Shown here in pieces: positions 1 through 7,991 of a stretch of DNA of 39,276 nucleotides (the stretch's first letter is position 1; each line of letters starts with the position of its first letter). Below the pieces are notes generated by a model. It was not told where the DNA came from, did not search any database, and saw nothing but the letters and a program-made list of their open reading frames with translations. Source of the DNA: JBPRGG01 sp051418075 (GTDB lineage Bacteria; Bacteroidota; Bacteroidia; Cytophagales; Cyclobacteriaceae); the NCBI GenBank assembly GCA_051418075.1, contig JBPRGG010000004.1:1-39276 (forward strand), read 5' to 3'. The translations under genes and the position numbers were made by a program.

Positions 1-2041
1 AGGTCATCCTGGTCAACATCGGAACCGGTCAGTGTGATTTCTTTGGCCTGATCTTCCGGGGTGGCAACATTTTGATTGTTGGCTATTGGTTTATCATTGA
101 CAGGATCTACAGTTATATTCACTGTGGCCGGATTTGAATCTACCGTACCATCATTGACCTTAAAAGTAAAAGAATCACTACCATTAAAATTAAGGTTAGG
201 TATATAATCAACTTCACCGGTATTAACATCCAGGTTTTCAAGCGTTCCATTGCCTGGTCCTTGAACGATGGCAAACGTGATAGGATCATTATCCAGGTCG
301 GAACCAGTTAAAGTAATCGCCTTTGTTACATCCTCGGTGGTAGTTACACTTTGACCATTAGCCAATGGCGCATCATTAACTGGGTTGATCGTGATGGATA
401 TAGTAGCAGGACTGGATGTTAGTTCACCATCATTTACAGTGTAGGTAAAAGAGTCCGATCCGAAATAATCACCATCAGGTGTATAAACCAGAAAACCAGT
501 TAACAGGTTGAATTCACTGATATTACCATGAGCAGGGTCAGTATGGGCAAAGCTAATACTTCCATCCCCGTCCGTATCTGTAAAGGTTAATTGAATCTCT
601 TGGGGAGTGTCTTCATTAATTGTAATATCTTGGTCATAGGCATCAGGTGCCGTATTAAATTCTTCAACAGTTAGACTGACTGTGGCAGTATTTGAATCAT
701 CCAGGCCATCATTTATTTTAAAAGTAAACGAATCTGATCCAAAAAAACCTTTTTTGGGTGCATAAATAAGTGTGCCTAGATTAGCATCAAAATCACTGAT
801 TACACCATTATCTGAATCATCTACCAAGGCATATACCAGAGCATCCCCATCAGCATCGTTTCCTACCAGTCCAATATTAACAGATTCATTTTCTTTTAAT
901 GTGATACTAATTGGTTCTGCGATAGGTGGATTGTTTATGATTTGGATTGAAACAGTGGCTTGGGTAGAATTTAAACTACCATCACTGGCAATATAAGTAA
1001 AAGAATCATTTCCTATATAGTTAGAGTCAGGTGTGTAGCTGATGGTATTGTCCTCCATATTAATTGACCCTAAGGAGCCATGTTCTGGTGGGGAAACAAT
1101 AGAAAATGTTATATTGTCATCATCTGTATCACTGCCAATGAAGGTGATTTTGGTGGAGGTGTTTTTATTAATTTCAAGCTCCAGATTTTCAGCCACCGGG
1201 GCAGTATTGCCAGGATTGATATTTACAGTCACTGTAGCCTCATTTGAATTGACTTTTCCATCATTGGCAATAAAGGTAAATACATCCTGTCCGGTAAATA
1301 TTCCATCAGGGGTATAAGTTACGCTGTTGTCTATGGCATTGATTTCAGATAAAGTGCCATGATCAGGGACTGCAACAATCTCAAAGGAAAGATCATCCCC
1401 ATCATCGTCAGTAGCTGAGAGGGAAATGACCACTGGTGTTTCAGAATCAGTGTCCATTGTTTGACTGGTGGCAACCGGAGCAGTGTTTGGTGGCTCCAAC
1501 ACATTGATGGTTACGGTAGCTTCATTTGAATTGACTGTGTCATCTCTGGCAATAAAGGTAAAGGAGTCAGAGCCTGTAAATTCTGTATTAGGACTATAAG
1601 TCACACTATTATCCTGAGCATCCACAGAGGTTAAACCTCCGTTGGTAGTTGAAGCAACGGTTTCAAAGGTTAATTCATCTCCGTCTGGATCAGACCCTGT
1701 TAATATAATATCAATCGGGGTGTTTTTATCAGTATTTATGGTAAAACTGCTAACCACCGGAATCCCGTTAGTTATTGAAATGATGATAGTGCCGGGAGCA
1801 GAGCCTGTAGCGCCATCGCTGGCTATATAAGTCAGAGTATCTTTTCCGGTATAATCCTGATCAGGTTCATATTCAACAGTATAATCTTCATTGATCTGGC
1901 CTAATGTTCCATTTTTAGGATTATTAACAATGCTTAATGTAAGCGAGTCACCGTCCGGATCATTAGCCCATAAAGAAATGGTGAGGACTTCATTTTTCAA
2001 AATATCATAGCTCTGATCTTGAACGGCAGGAGGCTCATTTA
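1..2041 (-). repeat. Tandem cadherin/Ig-like domain repeats (7 complete plus partial)
   Basis: Protein-level tandem repeats of about 90 residues (roughly 270-280 bp per unit) inside the partial gene. Each unit carries an acidic DPDGD-like motif, a Y-P-D motif before an aromatic G-x-D-S-F-T-F core, and a closing ATV strand. Units are well diverged at DNA level, so they are old duplications. Units 2 to 4 share the most wording (VNSNEATV-type ends). Confidence 0.8.
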
Positions 2042-2204
2042 GCCATTTTCTATTTTCATTTTTAGAGATGATTAGCTTTTCTGCATAATCATAACCTAAA
2101 ATGAAACTATTTTCATAAAAAAGATGATCCCGGGATATTCCTTTTTGAAAAAGCCCCGTAAAAATGATCAGAAAAACAAAAGTTTTCGAAAAAGTAGCTA
2201 CCAT
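1..2204 (-). CDS. Large secreted cadherin/Ig-like repeat protein, 3' end outside the window (partial)
   Basis: The reading frame starts with ATG at 2204 and stays open to the left edge, about 734 codons, so the C-terminus is missing. The N-terminus (MVATFSKTFVFLIIFTGLF) looks like a signal peptide. From about residue 55 there are seven complete repeats of roughly 90 residues and the start of an eighth. Each has the pattern of bacterial cadherin-like/Ig-like domains: PVA, then TGSDPDGDxLTF, NGTL, a TYTPD motif, then GxDSFTFxxNDG and an ATVxIxV end strand. The acidic DxDGD motifs suggest calcium binding. The ATG directly follows the stop of the upstream MBG-repeat gene, so the two are probably translated from one mRNA. 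Such proteins in Bacteroidota are usually T9SS-exported surface adhesins. A C-terminal sorting domain is expected but cannot be seen. The family call is firm; the adhesion role is inferred. Confidence 0.85.
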   Translation of the reverse strand, partial: MVATFSKTFVFLIIFTGLFQKGISRDHLFYENSFILGYDYAEKLIISKNENRKWLNEPPAVQDQSYDILKNEVLTISLWANDPDGDSLTLSIVNNPKNGTLGQINEDYTVEYEPDQDYTGKDTLTYIASDGATGSAPGTIIISITNGIPVVSSFTINTDKNTPIDIILTGSDPDGDELTFETVASTTNGGLTSVDAQDNSVTYSPNTEFTGSDSFTFIARDDTVNSNEATVTINVLEPPNTAPVATSQTMDTDSETPVVISLSATDDDGDDLSFEIVAVPDHGTLSEINAIDNSVTYTPDGIFTGQDVFTFIANDGKVNSNEATVTVNINPGNTAPVAENLELEINKNTSTKITFIGSDTDDDNITFSIVSPPEHGSLGSINMEDNTISYTPDSNYIGNDSFTYIASDGSLNSTQATVSIQIINNPPIAEPISITLKENESVNIGLVGNDADGDALVYALVDDSDNGVISDFDANLGTLIYAPKKGFFGSDSFTFKINDGLDDSNTATVSLTVEEFNTAPDAYDQDITINEDTPQEIQLTFTDTDGDGSISFAHTDPAHGNISEFNLLTGFLVYTPDGDYFGSDSFTYTVNDGELTSSPATISITINPVNDAPLANGQSVTTTEDVTKAITLTGSDLDNDPITFAIVQGPGNGTLENLDVNTGEVDYIPNLNFNGSDSFTFKVNDGTVDSNPATVNITVDPVNDKPIANNQNVATPEDQAKEITLTGSDVDQDD

Positions 2205-5200
2205 TTATTTAATTATTGTAACCGTACCTTGTAATTTACCCTGACCGGACCTGTCAGCCTGATTTAAATTTATGGTATAATAATAAGTGCCGGCCGGAAG
2301 TTCACGCGTTTCGTAGGTGCCATCCCATGGTTCCTGATAGCCCTGGGAAGTAAAAATCACATTACCTGTCCTGGTATAGACCTTGATCACACAATCAGGA
2401 AATGATTCAATATTGTCTATGATCCAGGTATCATTGATATTATCTCCATTGGGAGTGATTCCGGTAGGGATTCTAATATCAATATTTCCTATTTGTATTT
2501 CTCTTTTTAGAATATTACTCAATTCGTTTCCATCATTTACATAAATATTGATAATTCGGCTTTGGAAAGTTGGCCTGGAGCCAACATTCTGATAACTAAC
2601 AGATCTCAAAGCATTTTGATAATTTTCCTGACTATCTTTTCCCTGAAGAAGTAATATGCCTGCCTGATCATCATATGACCCTTTAATGGTAGGTGTGTTT
2701 TCAAAATTCAGTACATCCTGGTCAGGATAAAAAGAATTGGGACTGATTGAAATTTGTGCACTTACTATATCATCACCATCCGGATCCGTAACAGTAATGG
2801 TTTCTGAAATCTGGGCATTCACATCCTTCACTGATGTATAGAAAATAGGCTGAGTTTCTAAGTTTGCCAATACAGGCGCGTCGTTGGAACCGGAAATAGT
2901 AATATTTACATCTGCAGTATTATCAGCATAGGCATAGCCATCAGAAGCATTCCAGGAAAAATTGTCTTCACCCGTATAATCCTGAGTTGGCTGGTACAAC
3001 AGATAATTAAGTTCATTGGCAGATATTTCCTGTTCAGCATTTATAGATGAATTATTCAAGACCAAACTACCATTAGCCGGCAAACGGGTGATTTTAATAC
3101 TGGCTAATGGATCACCATCTGTATCAGAATAGTTTCCAGTGAAATCTTCCAGGGTAAATGACAGTGGGTTATCTTCAATGACTTGTTTTTCAAAATCCGA
3201 AACAACCGGAATTTGATTTACCCGGATGATAAAGTTTTGGGTAGCTTTACCTCCATTCCCATCTTCTGCAATTAATTCTATTTCGTAATTACCTTTATTG
3301 CCGGGCAATGGAGTACCAGAAAGCAATGCCGTGCCATCCTGGTTATCTTTAAAGTTGAGCCAATCGGGTTTACTGATGGCATTGATACTGATTTCATCAT
3401 TGCTATCCTGATCAGCCACAGTAATATTATAGGTATAGACTATATCAGCAATGGCATTGGTAGGCGGGTCACTGATGAATTCCGGATCATAATTCACATC
3501 TATAACTGTAATAGTGAAAGATTGAAACTTACTGCTGTCTGATTCATCTGTCACTTTTAATTGGATATCATAATTTCCAATATCTGCATCTGTGGGAGTG
3601 CCTGATAATAAACCTGTTCCGTCTCCATTATCCGTCAGATTTAACCAGGAAGGTAAGGGATTTACTGAAGATATGGTCCTTAAATCACCCTGGTCGGGGT
3701 CACTTGTTTCAATATTATAAATATATTGTTCGTCTTCAGTTACCTGATTAGTGGGGGAACTGGTAAAGTAAGGCGGGTCATTCAGGTCGATACTTACTTC
3801 GATAATTTCAAGTGTACCTTCAGCCGATCCAAAATAATTGTTATCCTCAATAGTGGCTTGTACCTCATAGCTACCAATTTCAACCGGGGCAGTGGCAGAG
3901 CCATCATAGGTGATGGCCACGTTAATTCCTGCCGGATTTGTTTGGTAATCCACCGTAATGGGCTCTCCGGTATAGTTTTGGGTCATGTTATTCAGGGTAA
4001 TGGTAGCCGGCACGGTATCTATTTCCATGATCCCGGAAGTACTACCTGAATAATTTGTTTCATCAATAGCTGCAACTACCTGGTAAGAACCAGCCTCAGT
4101 AGGTTCTATAGTGGAATTATCGTAAGTAATCCGGACATTTAAATTAGCCGGGCTGGTAGTATAGGCAACTTTCTTGGCTGTTCCATCATAGTCATGCTTC
4201 AGGTCGCTTATTAAAATAGCAGCATTTGCTTTGTTTACTTTCAGCACTTTTGATTCACTCCCCTGGTAATTGTCATTGACAATGGTAGCATTCACATTGT
4301 ATTCGCCTGCATTGACTGGAATGAAATTCTTGTCATTGTTATAGGCAATATTTACATTCAGGTCCGGGGGGGTGGTTATGTATTCAACTGTGATGGGATT
4401 GCCGGAATAGGTTTGGTTCAGGTTGAACATTGATATATCAGCCGTAGCTTTTTCTATTAAAAATTCTTCTTCTACCGAACCCTTGTAATTCTGATCATTG
4501 ATGTTGGCTATCACCGTGTATTCTCCTGCATCTATCGGAGTGGTAGTAGAGCCATCATACAAAACTTCCACATTTAATCCAGCAGGTTGGGTAGTGTAAC
4601 TAATACTTTTAGGATTTCCATTGTACACTTGTTCCAGATTCGATAAGGTCAGGCTAGCCGTGGCTTTGTTGATAACAAAGGTTTCTTCTTTGGCCCCTGA
4701 ATAGTTTTTATCATCAATCACGACTACCACATTATAATTTCCGGCATTTACTGGTTTTGCACTTGAGCCATCATAGGTGATCTCAACCTTTAATCCAGCC
4801 GGATTGGTAGTATAAGAAACTTCCCGGGGCTGGCCATTATAGGTTTGAACCAGGTTAGTTAAATTAACTGTGGCATTGGTTGATTTTTGGATTGTAAGTG
4901 TTCCACTCTTGTTACCTTTATAATTGGGTTCATTGATGGTTGCTTCTACTGTATACTCCCCTGCCTTTGAGGGAGCGGCTGTATTTCCATCGTAAGTAAC
5001 AACAACATTTAGATTTTCCGGGTCAGTGACGTAACTTATGGGTTTTGGTTTATTATCAAAAGTTTGCACTAATTTGCTTAAAGTTATATTGGCTGTTTTC
5101 TTTTCAATTTCCAGGCTTCCTGTTTTAGATCCGGAGTAATTTGGATTGGAAACTGATACCTGAACCTGATAAATACCAGCATTAACCGGTAATTGACTTG

Positions 5201-7628
5201 AGCCATTGTATGTTACACTCGTTGATACTCCCGGAGGATCAGTGGAAACTCCTGCTACTTTTGCCGAACCATCATAAGTTTGTTTTAAATTAGATAAAGT
5301 GATATTAACTGGTGCTGGTGTGATTGTTAAGGTATTGGTGGCACTTCCCGCATAATTTTCCTCTTCAATGGTGGCCGTAACTTTATATGATCCTACATCT
5401 TTAGGATTATTGGGACTGTAGTTAATGATCAGATTGAGGTTGGCTGGATTGGTACTGAATGATACAGTTTTGATTGTTCCATCATAAACCTGTGACAAGG
5501 AGGATAAAGAAATGGAAGCAGATGCTTTCTCCACCGTGAGGGTTCTGGTTTGAACACCTTCATAATTCGGGTCCACAATTTCTGCTTTTACAGCATAATT
5601 TCCGGCATCTACAGGGGCACTCGAATTTCCATCATAAGTAACCTTGATCGTTGCTACAGCTGGTGTTGTAGATACATTTACTGTTTTAGCCTGACCATCA
5701 TAGGTTTGAGTAAGGTTGGTAAAAGTAAAGGAAGGTGTAGCTTTTCCAATAACAAGTTGACCTGTGGTATTTCCCTGGTAATTGGGGTGGCTGATGGTAG
5801 CATTTATATCATAAATACCAGCGTTGACAGGCGCTGCGGAAGAACCATTATAAGTGACATTGGCAGAAAGACCAGTGGGGGAGGTCGTATAACTAATGGG
5901 TTTGGGATTTCCATTATAAACCTGGTTCAATCCGGACAAGGTAATGGTGGCAGCTGCTTTAGCAATTGTCAAAGTCCCTGAAGCGGAACCTTTATAATTA
6001 GTATCAACTATATTGGCTTCAACATTATATGACCCTGCCTGAACCGGAGCCTCAGTAGATCCATTATAGGTTACTCCGGCAGTCAGGTTTTGAGGCGAAG
6101 TGGAATATGCTGCTGGCTTGGCTTGCCCATCATATACGTGAGACAATCCAGATAAAGTAATTGTGGCGTTTGCCTTGGCAATTTCGAGTGTCCCGCTGGC
6201 TGATCCCTGGTAATTCTTATCATTAACAGTAGCCACCACTTCATAAGCGCCGGCATTTACCGGAAGCGAACTATTGCCGTTATAAGTAACATTGACACTT
6301 AAGCTGGCAGGATTGGTAGTAGTGGTCACTGATTTAGCCGTACCATCATATGTATAGTTCAAGCCAGACAGGGTTACCTGGGCTGCCGCCTTTTCAATAA
6401 CCAATTGTCCTGTGCTGGAAGCAGCTTGATAATTTGGGTTTGTGACTGTTGCCTTGACTTCGTAGGTGCCTACGTTGGCAGGAAGGGCAGTAACCATGGG
6501 TGTGTTATTATCCTGATCATGATCGTATACTACTTGATAGCTGATACCTGCCGGGGTAGTGGTGGCAGTGACAGCAGTTACTTGCCCGAATTTTTGGTTT
6601 AAGGTGTTATTATCCAGACTAATAGATGCGGCAGCAGGATTAATCTTTAGATTACCAATTTTTTTATCACCCTCATAATTATCATCTTCAATGATTGCTT
6701 CTACTTCATAGGTGCCTGCATTCTGAGGCATATTTGCCACTTTTGGGGTAGCAGCATTGTTATCATGATCATATAATATTTTATAATTAACGTTGCCAGG
6801 ATTTGTTATAGCAGTCACGGCTTGTGTTTGCCCAAAGGTTTGGGTCAACGTGGCCGTATTAAATGCAATAGTGGCTTTTGCTTTGTTTATGACAAGCTCT
6901 CCCTGGGCAGAAGTAGATACGTAATTGGGATCTGTAATGGTTGCTTCCAATTTATATTTTCCGGCCTGGGTAGGCATTGTTTCCACCATGGGTGTGGCAT
7001 TATTGTTATCATGATCATATTTTACCACATAAGCGATGCCGAGAGGATTGGTAGTTGCCTGGACTGATGATACACTACCAAAAGTTTGAGTAAGACTTGA
7101 ACTGACCAATGAAATGGAAGCCGGTGCCTGGGCAATGGTGAGGGTTTTGGTTTCAGAAGCAGCATAGTAATAATTAGGGTCTTCATCCAAAATGGCCACT
7201 ACACTATATTCCCCCGCATTAGTAGGAGCATTTAAAGATCCACCATATATAAGGTAAACCGGGGCTACAGGATCATTAGGAGTAGTGATATATCCCACCT
7301 CTTTAGGAGTACCATTATAAACCTGTTCCAGATCTTCTTTCACCAGTTCAAGTTCTAATTGTATTTTTTCTGCCTTAATTATTTGAGTATTGAATAGGTT
7401 CTCTGAAAGTGCACCATTCCCTTTTTTATGAATTATTTTATTGGTTAAAAAGGAAGAAAAAGTGTTTGGATGGCTGGTGGATAATTCCCTGGCATTCTGA
7501 ATTGAAGAATATTCCCGGAGTTTACTGTTTGATCTGAATGAATTATCAGTATCAGCATTGGCGAAAATACTATTACCAATGAATAGAAATATAACTATCC
7601 AAATAGAAATAAATGGGCTATTGTTCAT
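2205..7628 (-). CDS. Giant MBG-repeat surface protein with T9SS type B (CHU_C) sorting domain
   Basis: 1807 residues. An N-terminal hydrophobic signal (FISIWIVIFLFIGNSIFA) is followed by a linker. About 16 tandem MBG-type repeats cover roughly residues 90-1281, with the recurring core QVYNG/QTYDG, a YTTxPxGL strand, VTYDGSS, PVNAGxYxVxATI and NYxGS. Two He_PIG-like putative Ig domains follow (about 1282-1475; motif GLLSGTP/ALLSGTP), then two cadherin-like domains (about 1476-1718). The end is a gliding-motility-associated C-terminal domain (ITPNGDNINDTW, WDGTY, LPAGTYYYTINL; about 1719-1807), which is the T9SS type B sorting signal. The protein should therefore cross the outer membrane by T9SS and act at the cell surface, probably in adhesion. 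Its stop TAA is followed at once by the ATG of the next repeat gene. The domain calls are strong; the ligand is unknown. Confidence 0.92.
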   Translation of the reverse strand: MNNSPFISIWIVIFLFIGNSIFANADTDNSFRSNSKLREYSSIQNARELSTSHPNTFSSFLTNKIIHKKGNGALSENLFNTQIIKAEKIQLELELVKEDLEQVYNGTPKEVGYITTPNDPVAPVYLIYGGSLNAPTNAGEYSVVAILDEDPNYYYAASETKTLTIAQAPASISLVSSSLTQTFGSVSSVQATTNPLGIAYVVKYDHDNNNATPMVETMPTQAGKYKLEATITDPNYVSTSAQGELVINKAKATIAFNTATLTQTFGQTQAVTAITNPGNVNYKILYDHDNNAATPKVANMPQNAGTYEVEAIIEDDNYEGDKKIGNLKINPAAASISLDNNTLNQKFGQVTAVTATTTPAGISYQVVYDHDQDNNTPMVTALPANVGTYEVKATVTNPNYQAASSTGQLVIEKAAAQVTLSGLNYTYDGTAKSVTTTTNPASLSVNVTYNGNSSLPVNAGAYEVVATVNDKNYQGSASGTLEIAKANATITLSGLSHVYDGQAKPAAYSTSPQNLTAGVTYNGSTEAPVQAGSYNVEANIVDTNYKGSASGTLTIAKAAATITLSGLNQVYNGNPKPISYTTSPTGLSANVTYNGSSAAPVNAGIYDINATISHPNYQGNTTGQLVIGKATPSFTFTNLTQTYDGQAKTVNVSTTPAVATIKVTYDGNSSAPVDAGNYAVKAEIVDPNYEGVQTRTLTVEKASASISLSSLSQVYDGTIKTVSFSTNPANLNLIINYSPNNPKDVGSYKVTATIEEENYAGSATNTLTITPAPVNITLSNLKQTYDGSAKVAGVSTDPPGVSTSVTYNGSSQLPVNAGIYQVQVSVSNPNYSGSKTGSLEIEKKTANITLSKLVQTFDNKPKPISYVTDPENLNVVVTYDGNTAAPSKAGEYTVEATINEPNYKGNKSGTLTIQKSTNATVNLTNLVQTYNGQPREVSYTTNPAGLKVEITYDGSSAKPVNAGNYNVVVVIDDKNYSGAKEETFVINKATASLTLSNLEQVYNGNPKSISYTTQPAGLNVEVLYDGSTTTPIDAGEYTVIANINDQNYKGSVEEEFLIEKATADISMFNLNQTYSGNPITVEYITTPPDLNVNIAYNNDKNFIPVNAGEYNVNATIVNDNYQGSESKVLKVNKANAAILISDLKHDYDGTAKKVAYTTSPANLNVRITYDNSTIEPTEAGSYQVVAAIDETNYSGSTSGIMEIDTVPATITLNNMTQNYTGEPITVDYQTNPAGINVAITYDGSATAPVEIGSYEVQATIEDNNYFGSAEGTLEIIEVSIDLNDPPYFTSSPTNQVTEDEQYIYNIETSDPDQGDLRTISSVNPLPSWLNLTDNGDGTGLLSGTPTDADIGNYDIQLKVTDESDSSKFQSFTITVIDVNYDPEFISDPPTNAIADIVYTYNITVADQDSNDEISINAISKPDWLNFKDNQDGTALLSGTPLPGNKGNYEIELIAEDGNGGKATQNFIIRVNQIPVVSDFEKQVIEDNPLSFTLEDFTGNYSDTDGDPLASIKITRLPANGSLVLNNSSINAEQEISANELNYLLYQPTQDYTGEDNFSWNASDGYAYADNTADVNITISGSNDAPVLANLETQPIFYTSVKDVNAQISETITVTDPDGDDIVSAQISISPNSFYPDQDVLNFENTPTIKGSYDDQAGILLLQGKDSQENYQNALRSVSYQNVGSRPTFQSRIINIYVNDGNELSNILKREIQIGNIDIRIPTGITPNGDNINDTWIIDNIESFPDCVIKVYTRTGNVIFTSQGYQEPWDGTYETRELPAGTYYYTINLNQADRSGQGKLQGTVTIIK
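3786..7361 (-). repeat. Array of 16 tandem MBG-type domain repeats
   Basis: Inside the giant surface protein, about 16 units in tandem. Units 2-4 (the N-terminal side) are about 82 residues long and contain a YDHDxxxxTPMV insertion. Units 5-16 are about 72-74 residues and have YNGSS or YDGSS in that place. Unit 1 is divergent. The array is coding, degenerate at DNA level and not a CRISPR. Confidence 0.85.
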
Positions 7629-7679
7629 GATTTTGATATCAATCTCAGGATTCTTTAAAGAAACATATTTGATGATTTT

Positions 7680-7706
7680 ACTTGTTTATGTAATGTTTAA
7701 ACAAGT
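7680..7706. promoter_or_regulatory. Perfect 9-bp inverted repeat upstream of the adhesin operon
   Basis: ACTTGTTTA at 7680-7688 and TAAACAAGT at 7698-7706 are separated by 9 nt. The dyad lies 52-78 nt before the ATG of the MBG-repeat gene, in the 363-bp AT-rich gap between it and the divergent sensor gene. It could be an operator or a 5'-UTR stem. The rest of the gap (7629-7991) shows only AT-rich promoter-like sequence and no ORF. Confidence 0.4.
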
Positions 7707-7991
7707 TTAAGATTATTCAATAATTTTAAATAAGAAAAATCTTTGTAAAGTTAAATAAAATATACGAAAAAGTCTATATTATTGAATAAAATTTATTTCA
7801 TCCCTAAAGCTAAAGAATGTAAGAAAGATAATTAATAAATAGTAAATAATTCATAATCCATTAATTTAATTATTATCTTATTTTACTCATTAATAGTAAT
7901 TTAGCCTAACCTCTGCCAGTAGTTTTTTATTTCTGATCAACCTGTTATATTTAAGTTATCTTTTTTGCAGTAAGTATATTGATATTCCATC

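Noticed and set aside
5550..5981. 143-codon plus-strand frame, and similar ones at 3726-4049 and 6405-7067
   Set aside because: All lie antisense to the MBG repeats and look alike because the repeats look alike. No independent gene signal.
3786..7361. Regularly spaced repeats that might suggest a CRISPR array
   Set aside because: The period is about 220 bp, units are diverged, and the opposite strand reads through as one long protein of MBG domains.
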